Of a stretch of DNA of 64,000 bases, positions 41,810 to 51,205 are shown piece after piece. The notes beneath the pieces are model-generated. The model was not told the DNA's origin. It worked only from the letters and a program-made list of their open reading frames with translations, and ran no database searches. The stretch is from Acetobacter conturbans (lineage in GTDB: Bacteria > Pseudomonadota > Alphaproteobacteria > Acetobacterales > Acetobacteraceae): NCBI RefSeq assembly GCF_011516755.1, contig NZ_WOSY01000003.1, forward strand, positions 62,001 through 126,000. Direction: 5' to 3'. Position 1 is the stretch's first letter, and every line of letters starts with the position of its first letter. Both the position numbers and the translations under genes were made by a program.

Positions 41810-43270
41810 TCAGGCGCGGTTATAGGTATCTTCCAGACGCACAATATCGTCCTCACCCAGATAAGCGCCGGTCTGCACTTCAATCAGAGTGAGAGGAATC
41901 TTGCCGGGATTTTCCATCCGGTGAACGCAGCCCTGCGGCAGATAGATGCTCTCGTTCTCGCGCACGAGCACATTGTCCGCGTCACGCGTCACGAGTGCGA
42001 CGCCACCGACAACGATCCAGTGCTCCGCACGGTGGAAATGCTTCTGAAGCGAGAGTTTCTGGCCAGGCTGCACGACAATGCGCTTCACCTGAAAACGATC
42101 ATTCTGGATCAGGCTTTCATAGAAGCCCCACGGACGATAGCAGCGGTTGTGTGTCGCTGCTTCCGGACGCTTTTGCTTCTTCAGACGATCCACGATCTTC
42201 TTGACGTCCTGCGCCCTGTCACGATGAGTGACAAGAACGGCGTCATCGGTCGTCACGACGACAAGATCATCCACTCCGGCGACCGCTGTCAGATACTTTT
42301 CCGACCGCACATAGCTGTTGTGCGAATCTTCGATCAGCACATCGCCAACTGCGACGTTGCCCTCTGCATCTTTCTTGCTGATATCCCAAAGGGCATCCCA
42401 ACTACCCACATCCGACCAGCCTAGATCGGCGGGTACCACCGCGACATTGCTGCTGCGCTCCGCGACGGCGTAATCGATCGAAATGTCGGGGACTTTCTTG
42501 AACTCTTCGATTCCGAGACGTTCGAAAAAGAGATCACCCTTACGTGCTGCAAAGGCAGCACGCACAGCCTCCATCACATCGGGAGCATGTTCTTCCATCT
42601 CGCGAATGAGCGTGTCGGCGCGGAATACGAACATGCCCGAATTCCAGAGATAATCGCCGGATTTCACGAAAAGTTCAGCCTGTTCCGCGTCGGGTTTTTC
42701 ACGGAACGCCTTAACGGCACTGATGCCTTCCAAGCCCGCGATCGGCTGGCCAACTTCGATATAGCCATATCCGGTCTCGGGAGAGGTCGGCTTCATGCCG
42801 AACGTCACGACGAGTCCTTTTTCAGCCCCGGCCACGGCACGGTTCATCGCATCCTGCAATGCTTCCGGCTTGGTGATCGCAGCATCCGCCGCCATCAGCC
42901 ACAAAATGGCCTGCGGGTCCTGCTCGGCCACCAGCAAAGCCGCTGCGGCGATAGCAGGCGCAGAGTTGCGGCCCACCGGTTCCAGCAGAACCTTCGGAGA
43001 CTCGATGCCTGCTTCCCTCAACTGCTCGGCGATGAGGAAGCGGTGCTCTTCATTGCACACGACCACTGGCGGGGAGAAACAGACCTGCCGCGCCCTCAGA
43101 GCCGTTTCCTGAAGAAGAGACTGGGCGCTCAGAAGGGGCCACAACTGCTTCGGAAAACTTGCGCGCGACATCGGCCACAGCCGTGTCCCGGAGCCGCCGG
43201 AGAGGATGACGGGTACGATTGTCGTCCCGGTTTGACCGGGCTCTTGTTTCCGATCACTCATATCAGCCAT
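41810..43270 (-). CDS. manC: Mannose-1-phosphate guanylyltransferase / mannose-6-phosphate isomerase
   Basis: 486-residue type II PMI-GMP enzyme making GDP-mannose. N-terminal nucleotidyltransferase: VILSGGSGTRLWPMSRASFPK, FGMKPTSPETGYGYIE and FVKSGDYLWNSGMFVF, plus DLGWSDVGSWDALWD. C-terminal isomerase cupin: RPWGFYESLIQNDRFQVKRI and QKHFHRAEHWIVVGG. Start ATG 43270 with AGGGA; ATG 43261 is also possible. GDP-mannose feeds acetan-like exopolysaccharides and other glycans of acetic acid bacteria, but no other such gene is adjacent. Confidence 0.95.
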   Translation of the reverse strand: MADMSDRKQEPGQTGTTIVPVILSGGSGTRLWPMSRASFPKQLWPLLSAQSLLQETALRARQVCFSPPVVVCNEEHRFLIAEQLREAGIESPKVLLEPVGRNSAPAIAAAALLVAEQDPQAILWLMAADAAITKPEALQDAMNRAVAGAEKGLVVTFGMKPTSPETGYGYIEVGQPIAGLEGISAVKAFREKPDAEQAELFVKSGDYLWNSGMFVFRADTLIREMEEHAPDVMEAVRAAFAARKGDLFFERLGIEEFKKVPDISIDYAVAERSSNVAVVPADLGWSDVGSWDALWDISKKDAEGNVAVGDVLIEDSHNSYVRSEKYLTAVAGVDDLVVVTTDDAVLVTHRDRAQDVKKIVDRLKKQKRPEAATHNRCYRPWGFYESLIQNDRFQVKRIVVQPGQKLSLQKHFHRAEHWIVVGGVALVTRDADNVLVRENESIYLPQGCVHRMENPGKIPLTLIEVQTGAYLGEDDIVRLEDTYNRA

Positions 43271-43423
43271 TTGGATCCCTAGTTATACGGCGACATAGGT
43301 GCCGGAAAACATGTTCAGAGCTGGTGCCGGTTTCCCGGAGCAAGGCCAGACGCAATACCTTCCGACGATCCTGATTAGTCTTTCATAAACTTTAGCAGAA
43401 AAATAGTGTATTCTACCAAGAGA

Positions 43424-43777
43424 CTATCCCCGCCGCCGCACATGCTTGCCCGGCATGCAGCGGTGATGTCCGTCCGTGTAGTAAATAGCGTGCCCCACCG
43501 GCGCCAGAAGGCGCCCTCGTGTTCCAATCGCCCCAAGTTTCCGGCCGTGCGTGTCAATCACCGGCCCCGCCGAGAGACAGCCACGCAGCAGCGCGGTTTT
43601 ATGATGAGATGGCGGATGAACACTATGTCGTGTCACGGCTACAGGAGGTTTTGCACGCGCCCACGCCACCGATGGCAATGGAAACATCAGGCATCCTGCC
43701 AAGAAAAAGCATCCCGCATGCGAACGACACAGCGCAGCGGGACACATCCAGACCGACAAGCAACGAGCGAGAACCAT
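43424..43777 (-). CDS. Doubtful ORF, possibly a small exported protein
   Basis: In the 637-base gap between manC and ihfB one frame (117 codons from ATG 43777) starts with a signal-peptide-like stretch, FFLAGCLMFPLPSVAWARA, with A-x-A type cleavage. The rest is basic and His-rich (VGHAIYYTDGHHRCMPGK). There is no good ribosome site and I recognise no family; overlapping frames on both strands are nearly as long. The rest of the gap shows nothing I can support. Confidence 0.3.
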   Translation of the reverse strand: MVLARCLSVWMCPAALCRSHAGCFFLAGCLMFPLPSVAWARAKPPVAVTRHSVHPPSHHKTALLRGCLSAGPVIDTHGRKLGAIGTRGRLLAPVGHAIYYTDGHHRCMPGKHVRRRG

Positions 43778-43907
43778 AGCAGAGCAATGCCCGATAAAAC
43801 GGCCTTCGCTCGGCCATCCCAATAAAAAAATTCTAGGACATAACCCCTAGCCACACAAGAAAAATGCGCATGACAGAGCATACGCCTTCTTCCTGCTGTC
43901 GCACACC

Positions 43908-44204
43908 TCATTCGTCCTTGGGAATGGCGCCGTTCACACGCTCACGAAGCTCTTTGCCAGCCTTGAAAAAGGGCACGACTTTTTCATCGACGGCGACAGC
44001 CTCTCCGGTACGAGGATTACGCCCCGCACGGGCATTGCGCTTTTTCACCGTAAAGGCGCCAAACCCACGAAGTTCTATACGATCTCCGCGTGCAAGCGCC
44101 TGCGAAAGCTCGTCAAAAATCGTATGCACGATCAGTTCGACGTCTTTGAGCAAAAGATGTGGATTCGCTGCTGCAATTTCAGCGACAAGTTCGGATCTGG
44201 TCAT
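43908..44204 (-). CDS. ihfB: Integration host factor subunit beta
   Basis: 98 residues from ATG 44204 with a GGGGAGG ribosome site. HU/IHF fold: [39 protein letters not shown], the DNA-bending arm [20 protein letters not shown] and [12 protein letters not shown]. The ELRGFG and RNP motifs with the arm RNPRTGE fit IHF beta. An open frame 32 codons longer has no ribosome site and overlaps sppA. It lies 19 bases downstream of sppA, a common alphaproteobacterial pairing. Confidence 0.93.
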   Translation of the reverse strand: MTRSELVAEIAAANPHLLLKDVELIVHTIFDELSQALARGDRIELRGFGAFTVKKRNARAGRNPRTGEAVAVDEKVVPFFKAGKELRERVNGAIPKDE

Positions 44205-44223
44205 CTCGCCTCCCCGCTGGGAG

Positions 44224-45195
44224 TTAAGGTTTCCAGATCGAAACTGCGCCGTCAATGCCAACATTGGCCTGCGGCAAAAAAATGTCCGCATCAAGACCAA
44301 ACCAGGACATCACCACGCCTCCGAACCAGCCAAGCACCCGACGCTTCCAGTTGAACGTTTTCTGTTGCGCCCCGATTTCCACGATTTTTGCCGCCTCAGG
44401 CACTCCGCTGGCTTTAGCAAGCCATGCCTGCGCATCTTCATGCCCCCCGAGATTGTCGATCAGACCAATCTTGAGAGCCTGTTCGCCAGTATAGGGGCGT
44501 CCGTCGGCCAGCACCCGCACCTGCGCTTCCGGCATATGACGTCCCGCCACCACCATCGCCACAAATTGATCGTACAGATTTCCGACCACTCCCTGCAGCA
44601 TGATCCGCCCCTCCGGAGAGATGGGCTTGCTGAAGGAAGGCTGCCCCTTCAACGGACCGGAAACCAGTTCCTGAACATTGACGCCGACCTTCCCGAGAAT
44701 TCCGGAGAACTCCGGCGCTTCCATCAGGACACCGATCGAACCCGTCAGGGTGCTGCGTTCAGCGAAGATTTTTTTGGCTGGAAGAGCGATCATATATCCG
44801 GCTGATGCGCCAAGGCCGCCCATGGAAGCCACAACCGGCTTGGTCAGGGCAAAACGCTCGACGGCATCGTGCAACTCTTCTCCGCCAGTCACAGCACCGC
44901 CGGGACTGTCGATGTCGAGCAGCAACCCTTTTGCGGTGGTATCTTTTCCTGCGGCGGCAATGGCTTTTGTCCAGCGCGAAACATCGGCGCCAATCATGCC
45001 ATGAACTTTTATCTCAACCAGATGGGGCGTCTTTACCTTGCCACCGGCGAAGAGAGGGGAATTGTCACCTCTATGCCCTGCGGCGCCCGCCACGAGAAAC
45101 GCTCCGGCCACAGCCGCGATCGCTCCGATGCGCCAGCGACGCAGTCTCCGGCGCTGAACAGCATACGCTATCGTCTCGTCGTCTGCAGAACCCAT
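44224..45195 (-). CDS. sppA: Signal peptide peptidase SppA-type protease
   Basis: 323 residues. N-terminal membrane anchor ([18 protein letters not shown]), then a ClpP-fold S49 protease domain: [41 protein letters not shown] (nucleophile Ser in GASAGY) and [11 protein letters not shown]. The catalytic Lys is expected in the [11 protein letters not shown] to SFSKP region. It is the short form, about half of E. coli SppA. ATG 45195 is chosen; a GTG at 45216 is in frame. Degrades remnant signal peptides in the inner membrane. Confidence 0.9.
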   Translation of the reverse strand: MGSADDETIAYAVQRRRLRRWRIGAIAAVAGAFLVAGAAGHRGDNSPLFAGGKVKTPHLVEIKVHGMIGADVSRWTKAIAAAGKDTTAKGLLLDIDSPGGAVTGGEELHDAVERFALTKPVVASMGGLGASAGYMIALPAKKIFAERSTLTGSIGVLMEAPEFSGILGKVGVNVQELVSGPLKGQPSFSKPISPEGRIMLQGVVGNLYDQFVAMVVAGRHMPEAQVRVLADGRPYTGEQALKIGLIDNLGGHEDAQAWLAKASGVPEAAKIVEIGAQQKTFNWKRRVLGWFGGVVMSWFGLDADIFLPQANVGIDGAVSIWKP

Positions 45196-45299
45196 AACAT
45201 CCCAATTCCATATCACCGGGAGCGCCAGATTATTCTTCCGACGCTCCCCGCCTCTGACATGGCCCCCTCAAGGGAGGCTCATGTCATTGTCCAGTTGTC

Positions 45300-45770
45300 T
45301 TACTGGCTTTTGCGACCACGACGGCGGCTGCCAGTGCTTTCTTCGCTTTCCGCAGGCGGCGTGTGGGTTGCGCTGATCTTGCGGCCCAGGCCGATTTCAC
45401 GCGCCAGCGTGGAACGACGCTCAGCATAGTTGGGAGCAACCATGGGGTAATCAGCAGGCAGGTTCCAACGTTCACGATACTGGTCAGGCGTCATGCCATA
45501 AGCACTCTGCAGGTGACGCTTCAGCATCTTCAGCTTCTTGCCGTCTTCGAGGCAGACGATGTAATCCGGGAACACCGAGCGCTTCACCGGAACGGCTGGC
45601 TGCAACTTCTCTGGCTCAGGCGCGGCCTGCCCGGCAGTTTCAAGCGCAGTATAGACTTCACGGATCAGACCCGGGAGAGCTTCCGACGAAAAACTGTTGT
45701 TCGAAACATGAGCCGAAACAATCTGCGCTGTCAGTTCGAGAAGGGGGGAGGAGGATTTAGTTTCCGACAT
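45300..45770 (-). CDS. MucR/Ros-family transcriptional regulator
   Basis: 156 residues. The central DNA-binding segment is characteristic: VKRSVFPDYIVCLEDGKKLK, MLKRHLQSAYGMTPDQYRER, WNLPADYPMVAPNYAERRS, LAREIGLGRK. This is the single-zinc-finger-like fold of MucR/Ros. Members repress exopolysaccharide, motility and cell-cycle genes in alphaproteobacteria. The last 30 residues are Ser/Arg-rich and variable. A 707-base AT-rich region lies upstream, where MucR proteins often bind. Confidence 0.93.
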   Translation of the reverse strand: MSETKSSSPLLELTAQIVSAHVSNNSFSSEALPGLIREVYTALETAGQAAPEPEKLQPAVPVKRSVFPDYIVCLEDGKKLKMLKRHLQSAYGMTPDQYRERWNLPADYPMVAPNYAERRSTLAREIGLGRKISATHTPPAESEESTGSRRRGRKSQ

Positions 45771-46430
45771 GACAAACTCCGTTACACTTTAAACAATTCA
45801 GCGCACAAATTAGAAAGAGACCAAAGAACGTCTCTGGTTCTGCTCTGGAAATAATCACGCATGGTTTTTCACGCAATACCTGAAATGACCATAGCCGAAT
45901 AAATTCTCTTGCATGAAGACAGAATTCGCCTCCTGCAAACACAAAAGAAAGTGGAAAATAAAAACATTCAGATGAAATGGTTGTCGATAAACATTGAACT
46001 TTACAAAAGATCACAAGAAGTTTGGCTTTGATAAACAAAGATAACGCACCTAATATAAATTTTCGTTAAAACTTCTACAGGCCGTTCAAAAATATTTTAT
46101 CCGACACCAAGTATGCATGACGGAACCAATGCACTTCCTATTGTTTACGCAAACAATCCCGACCTGTCAGACATCGCCAATATTACATAATTGACAGAAC
46201 CGCATCACGTGCACGCGATTTCATTGTGTTCAGTTCAACAGCGCCACAGCACTCGCTGCGTGTCAGAATATTCTGGACCATGTCCACAGAACAGCAGCAA
46301 GCCATATTCAACGTGGAACAAGCTCTCGCCCTCCAAACACGCACACGGATCGTCCGCCTGAGTTTTCAGAGCGTCTCTGCGATGGATTTATTTATTGGAA
46401 TAGCGCGCGATCACTTGAAAACATCGTTTA
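45771..46430. other. AT-rich non-coding region upstream of mucR
   Basis: About 660 bases visibly richer in A and T than the genes around them, without a credible gene. An 86-codon frame at 46226-46486 has no ribosome site and runs into the hairpin at 46431. Autoregulation by MucR/Ros proteins at AT-rich upstream DNA is known; I see no defined box. Confidence 0.5.
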
Positions 46431-46463
46431 CCCCCTTCCCGAAAGCGCAGTCCGGGAAGGGGG
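46431..46463. terminator. Hairpin behind the Cys-rich mini gene
   Basis: Perfect 11-bp stem cccccttcccg / cgggaaggggg with an 11-base loop, 15 bases past the stop of the minus-strand gene ending at 46479. The T-run is missing, so it may be a stability element or weak terminator. Confidence 0.5.
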
Positions 46464-46478
46464 AGGGATTTCCCCGAA

Positions 46479-46613
46479 TTATTTGAACTTCTTCCAGAGG
46501 AAGCTGACCACACCGGCGACAACAACCAGTCCCAGTACTTTCTTCAGGCTGCAGCAACCCTTCTTTTTCACAGGTGCACACCCAGCTTCTGTATTGCAGC
46601 AATCCTTGGCCAT
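46479..46613 (-). CDS. Cys-rich 44-residue membrane protein
   Basis: ATG at 46613 preceded by AAGGA at 10 bases. The frame encodes MAKDCCNTEAGCAPVKKKGC and continues with CSLKK, a hydrophobic helix (VLGLVVVAGVVSFLW) and KKFK. Five cysteines in the pattern CC-x5-C-x7-CC precede a single membrane span. This arrangement suggests metal or thiol chemistry at the membrane face, but I know no family. A strong hairpin follows and the RND permease gene lies upstream on the same strand, ending 171 bases away. Confidence 0.65.
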   Translation of the reverse strand: MAKDCCNTEAGCAPVKKKGCCSLKKVLGLVVVAGVVSFLWKKFK

Positions 46614-46784
46614 CGACTCAATTCCTTAACAAGATCTATTCTATCTCAAGACGGCGAACCGCAACAAAAGACGGGGACACCGACCGCCACAGCCCTACCA
46701 CGCTCACCGCCGGAACAATACCATTCAAGGGATGACTGTTTGGTAATGATCGGGCGTATGGGAGAAAATTCCGGCTGTTTCCCA

Positions 46785-49700
46785 TCATTTCGCCATACGT
46801 GGCCGTAAATACATTCGCATCCGTCGGAACGTTCCTGCACTCCAACGACTCACACTGCCCATGAACAGATAAACCACCGGCGTCGAATACAACGTCAGAA
46901 GCTGACTCATGGCGAGACCACCCACCACGGCAATCCCGAGTGGGCGACGCAGTTCGGCACCATAGCCATTGCCGACAATCAGCGGGACAGCCCCCAGCGC
47001 TGCTGCCAGCGTCGTCATCAGGATCGGACGAAAGCGCGTGAGACATGCTGCCCGGATCGCATCCGCCGGAAGCATGTTGCGATCCCGCTCGGCATGAAGC
47101 GCAAAATCGATCATCAGGATCGCATTCTTTTTCACGATCCCCACGAGCAGAATGACACCGATCATCGCGATCAGGGAGAAGGACTGCCCGGCCAGCCACA
47201 GCGCCATGACCGCTCCGACAGCCGCGGATGGCAATGTCGAAAGAATAGTGAGCGGATGAATGTAGCTTTCATAAAGGATCCCGAGCGTCACATACATCGT
47301 GACCAGCGCCGCGATGAAGACCAGTCCCTCGTTGATCAGTGCTTTCGTGAATTCCCCCGCGCGACCCGAAAATCCGCCAGTGATCTCGGAGGGCATGTGA
47401 ATCGCCTGTCTCACGCGAACAATTTCAGATTCAGCATCCGTCAGCCCCTTCCCTTTCGGCAGATTGAAAGAGATCGAACCGGACACAAACCCATCCTCAT
47501 GACTGACCTGTAGCGGCGTCGATCGCGCCACCAGATCGGCCACCGAGATGAGCGGCACCATTGTCTCAGCCGACGATGAAACCGCTGACCCGCTTGATGC
47601 TCCGGCCCCACCGGCCAGCCTGTTGGCGATCTGGTTACGGAAAGACAGTCTGCTCAGTTCAGCCTCTTTTGAATCTCCCGAACGCGGCACACGGATCGAG
47701 TTCGAAACAGTGCCACCACCCGCCGTGCCACCAGCGGTCGAGACCCAGAGCGTCTTCAGCATCTCAGGATTTTCCCGATACTGTTTCGCGGCTTCCATTA
47801 CGACATAATATGTAGTCAGCGGCGTGGAGATATTGGACGCCGTGCGCTCCCCGAACGCATCCAGCAACGCATTACCGATCAGTTGCGGCGTGATCAGATA
47901 ACGCGCTGCCACATCACGGCGGATATTCACTTGCAGAGAGGCACCACTGTCATGAACATTGGTGCTGACATCGGTAATGACCGCGCTGCTTCGCAAAGTG
48001 TCAGCCAGACGCGGAACCCATGTATAAAGAGCGTCGGCATCACTGCTGCGAAAGACATAGGTATAGTTGCCCATGTGCTGGCGGCCGCCCCCGCCATTCA
48101 CATCGCCGGAATTGGAAATATGCGCGTCCAGACCGGCAATATTCGCCACGCGCGCCTGAATCCGCGCCGCTATGTCTTCCGGAGAGTCGGACCGTGCCGC
48201 TTTGTCGGTGAGGGAGGCGAAAGCAGAGGCTTCATTGGCCGCATCGTCACCGGTGAACGCGACAACCGATGTCACCTCCCGGTCACGCATCATCGCGTCG
48301 ACAACATGCGTCGTCTTGGCCGAAACGGCTGAGAAGGAACTTGTCTGATCCGTGCTGAGATAAGCGGAGACCAGGGCAATATCTTCCGGCGGCAGGATGG
48401 TCTTGGGCATGAAGATGACCACGCCGATGGTGATCGCCATGCTCACGGGGAGCGAGAGCAGCACAAACCAGCGATGCCTCAGCGCCACATCAAGGGTGCG
48501 CATATACAGACGCACCATGGCGTTGAGGCTTGCCTCCACTCCATCGAACAGACGATGCGCCAGACGGGTGAATCCATGCCCTTCGTCAACCGGACCGCCA
48601 TGATGCACCTCCAGCATATAGGCGCACATCATCGGGGTGAGTGTCAGCGACAGGATCAACGAAATCGTGACGGCTGCCGTCAGCGTCATCGCAAACTCGA
48701 AGAAGATCTTGCCTGCGATGCCGGAGAGCAGGAGCATCGGCATGAAGACGGCCACCAGCGAGATGGTGATCGACAGCACGGTAAACGCGATCTCACGCGA
48801 ACCGAGGAGCGCCGCCTCCATCCGCTCCATTCCGTCCTCCATGTGCCGGGCGATGTTTTCGACCACGACAATGGCATCGTCCACGACGAACCCCGTGGCG
48901 ATCGTCAACGCCATCAGCGAGAGTGTATCGAGCGAAAAGCCGAGCATATGCATCACGGCCAGTGAGCCGGCGAGCGACACGGGAACCGTCACGGCGGGGA
49001 TCAGGGTGGAGCGCCACGAGCGCAGGAACGCCAGCACGACGATCACCACCAGCGCCACCGAGATGAGAAGCGTCAGCTGCGTGTCCACAAGCGCCGCGCG
49101 AATCGAGCGCGACATGTCATCCGCCAGCGTCAGGTGAACGTCTGCGGGCAGAACATTCTGCAATCTTGGCGCATGGCTGCGGATCGCATCCGTCACATCG
49201 ATGATGTTCGCTCCCGGCTGCGGTCGAATGATCGCCACCACCGCCGGATGTCCATTGAACCAGGCGGCCTCGCGTTCATTCTGGGGACCGTCATGCACCT
49301 CCGCCACATCTACCAGGCGCACGGGGCGGTTGTTACGGTAACCCACAACCAGCGCACGATACTGGTCCGCTTTTCGTGCCTGATCGTTCGTCGCCAGCAT
49401 CAGGCGTTGCGGGCCGATATCCAGCATCCCCTTCGGGGTATTAGCGTTGGCGGAGGCCAGCGCGGAGCGAATATCCTCGAACCCGATGCCGTAATGATAA
49501 AGCAGATAAGGATTCATCTCGACGCGCACGGCGGGTTTGGCGGCCCCTTCCGGCTGCACCCACCCCACGCCCCGGATGCCTGCCAGTTGCGGCAAAAGCC
49601 GTGTCTCGAACAGGTTCCTCAGCTCGGTCAGGGGGCGCGTGTCCGAAGTCAGCACCGCGATCATCACCGGATTATCGGCAGGATTGGCCTTGTAATACTG

Positions 49701-50081
49701 AGGTGTGTCGATGAGCGTGTTCGGCATGTCTCGCCGGGCCGCCTGAAGGGCTGCCTGCACGTCTCGCGCCGCGCCATCCACATCGCGATCATCCGCGAAG
49801 AACAGCAGGATGAAGGAAGAGCGGTCCGTCGTGTCGGAGGTCATCTGCGTCAGGCCGGCGATATTGCCCAGCTTGCGCTCCAGCGGCGTCGTCACCGCGC
49901 TGGCCATCTGTTGCGGGGAACTCCCCTGCTGGCTGGCGATCACATAGATGACGGGAATGGACACATCCGGAAGGTCCGCCACCGGCATGACGCGGTAAGA
50001 CAGAAGGCCAGCAAGGACCACGGCCAGGGACAGGAGGATGGTGGCGACGGGACGATGGATGAAGACGGCGCACAGATTCAC
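46785..50081 (-). CDS. RND-family multidrug efflux permease
   Basis: 1098 residues, 12 membrane helices in two repeats with large periplasmic loops. N-terminus NLCAVFIHRPVATILLSLAV and PVADLPDVSIPVIYV match the MdtB/MdtC/MuxC branch; the proton-relay Asp pair is present in TM4 (TGFVVDDAIVVVENIARHME). The second-half relay region reads VGIVKKNAILMIDFAL. A Gly/Ser-rich insertion (SAVSSSAET and nearby) lies in the second periplasmic loop. No membrane-fusion or outer-membrane partner gene lies next to it, so it must work with proteins encoded elsewhere. Confidence 0.93.
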   Translation of the reverse strand: MNLCAVFIHRPVATILLSLAVVLAGLLSYRVMPVADLPDVSIPVIYVIASQQGSSPQQMASAVTTPLERKLGNIAGLTQMTSDTTDRSSFILLFFADDRDVDGAARDVQAALQAARRDMPNTLIDTPQYYKANPADNPVMIAVLTSDTRPLTELRNLFETRLLPQLAGIRGVGWVQPEGAAKPAVRVEMNPYLLYHYGIGFEDIRSALASANANTPKGMLDIGPQRLMLATNDQARKADQYRALVVGYRNNRPVRLVDVAEVHDGPQNEREAAWFNGHPAVVAIIRPQPGANIIDVTDAIRSHAPRLQNVLPADVHLTLADDMSRSIRAALVDTQLTLLISVALVVIVVLAFLRSWRSTLIPAVTVPVSLAGSLAVMHMLGFSLDTLSLMALTIATGFVVDDAIVVVENIARHMEDGMERMEAALLGSREIAFTVLSITISLVAVFMPMLLLSGIAGKIFFEFAMTLTAAVTISLILSLTLTPMMCAYMLEVHHGGPVDEGHGFTRLAHRLFDGVEASLNAMVRLYMRTLDVALRHRWFVLLSLPVSMAITIGVVIFMPKTILPPEDIALVSAYLSTDQTSSFSAVSAKTTHVVDAMMRDREVTSVVAFTGDDAANEASAFASLTDKAARSDSPEDIAARIQARVANIAGLDAHISNSGDVNGGGGRQHMGNYTYVFRSSDADALYTWVPRLADTLRSSAVITDVSTNVHDSGASLQVNIRRDVAARYLITPQLIGNALLDAFGERTASNISTPLTTYYVVMEAAKQYRENPEMLKTLWVSTAGGTAGGGTVSNSIRVPRSGDSKEAELSRLSFRNQIANRLAGGAGASSGSAVSSSAETMVPLISVADLVARSTPLQVSHEDGFVSGSISFNLPKGKGLTDAESEIVRVRQAIHMPSEITGGFSGRAGEFTKALINEGLVFIAALVTMYVTLGILYESYIHPLTILSTLPSAAVGAVMALWLAGQSFSLIAMIGVILLVGIVKKNAILMIDFALHAERDRNMLPADAIRAACLTRFRPILMTTLAAALGAVPLIVGNGYGAELRRPLGIAVVGGLAMSQLLTLYSTPVVYLFMGSVSRWSAGTFRRMRMYLRPRMAK

Positions 50082-50605
50082 CGGTCTTCATTCCTTCTCT
50101 GAACCTTATGCCCTTATCGACATACAGCGATCTTCATGCAACACACTGGCATCCAGATGTCGAAGAATGGCTTCCCTCATTCCCGGCGCTTCTTACAGTG
50201 CCTCACCTTTGGCAATCAAATGTTTTATTGTTCCAGAAGATACTTTTCGTGAGCCACAATACTGGTCCGTTACAGTCCACAATACGACGCGTGCATTTCA
50301 TGCTATGGTTGGATAAAAGATTACAGGGGCATTTCCCCCGCGACTGGCGATAAAGAACTAAAATGAGTAATTCGCGCTTTGTTGGTTAAAGTCTCATCTG
50401 CCTCAAGAATAAAATATTTCTATTAATCTATAGAAATAGAAATATCGTATAAAATTGTGGACATTTATGGGATTTTTTGACACACTATCACAAAATTCTT
50501 TTTGTATTTTTGAACAATGGCGCTATTAACTTATATGGAGAAACATTAAATTTCACTCTGTCAATTTTACTTTCACTCTGGCAGCGCAACAAAAGAGAAT
50601 GTCTC
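50082..50605. other. AT-rich intergenic region between divergent genes
   Basis: 524 bases, AT-rich toward 50370-50600. TTGACA at 50477-50482 could be a -35 for the acyltransferase, but no good -10 follows at normal spacing. Nothing else is supported. Confidence 0.4.
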
Positions 50606-51205
50606 ATGCCTTTTCCAGACCACGCGATCATGCGCCACCTGCGCAGAATTTGTCTGGCCGGCCTCGGCAGTGAACTTGTTCCGGCTTTTGTTCGCACCAG
50701 AATGCTCAATAAAATGGGAGCGAAACTTGCCTTCAGCGCCTGCATCTGGTCGGGATGCCGGATTCGCTCCAGCAAGATCGTGATGGGGCCGGGCAGTTTC
50801 ATCAATGTCGGCTTCTTTTTCGATGGCGCTGCTTCTCTGGTCATCGGCAAAAATGTCCGCGTCGGACAGTTTTTCAAGGTCGTCACGGCAACTCACAACA
50901 TCGGACCGGAAAATCAGCGGTGCCTCATTGAGGCTGTACTCGGCGATGTAATCATTGAAGATGGGTGCTGGATCGGGGCCAACGTGACGATTCTTCCCGG
51001 CGTCAGGATTCGTCGGGGCTGCGTCATCGGCGCCAACTCGCTGGTCCGTGACAGCACGGAGCCGAACGGCGTTTATGTCGGCTCCCCCGCGAAACGCGTC
51101 CGCGATCTGCCGCTGGACGCCCCGGTGAAGGAAAAGAAAAAACCACGGGGACCGATGCCCTCCCCGCTGCCTTCTTTTCAGCGTGCCGGTGCCACCAGTT
51201 TATAA
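50606..51205 (+). CDS. Hexapeptide-repeat acyltransferase (WbbJ/LacA-like)
   Basis: 199 residues from ATG 50606, which has AGAGA upstream; the longer frame starts on the -35-like TTGACA. Left-handed beta-helix repeats are visible: MGPGSFINVGFFFDGAASLV, VIGKNVRVGQFFKVVTATHN (catalytic His), VIIEDGCWIGANVTILPGVR and CVIGANSLVRDS, ending YVGSPAKRVRDL. These enzymes acetylate sugars or other hydroxyls. The tail is Pro/Lys-rich. The 3' end overlaps the convergent gene by 28 bases. Confidence 0.82.
   Translation: MPFPDHAIMRHLRRICLAGLGSELVPAFVRTRMLNKMGAKLAFSACIWSGCRIRSSKIVMGPGSFINVGFFFDGAASLVIGKNVRVGQFFKVVTATHNIGPENQRCLIEAVLGDVIIEDGCWIGANVTILPGVRIRRGCVIGANSLVRDSTEPNGVYVGSPAKRVRDLPLDAPVKEKKKPRGPMPSPLPSFQRAGATSL

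Noticed and set aside
46226..46486. 86-codon frame between mucR and the Cys-rich gene
   Set aside because: GTG start without ribosome site, runs through the hairpin at 46431-46463 and overlaps the minus-strand gene end.
50477..50605. Longer N-terminus for the hexapeptide acyltransferase
   Set aside because: It starts with TTG inside a -35-like TTGACA, adds AT-rich hydrophobic codons unlike the family, and a better ATG with AGAGA exists at 50606.
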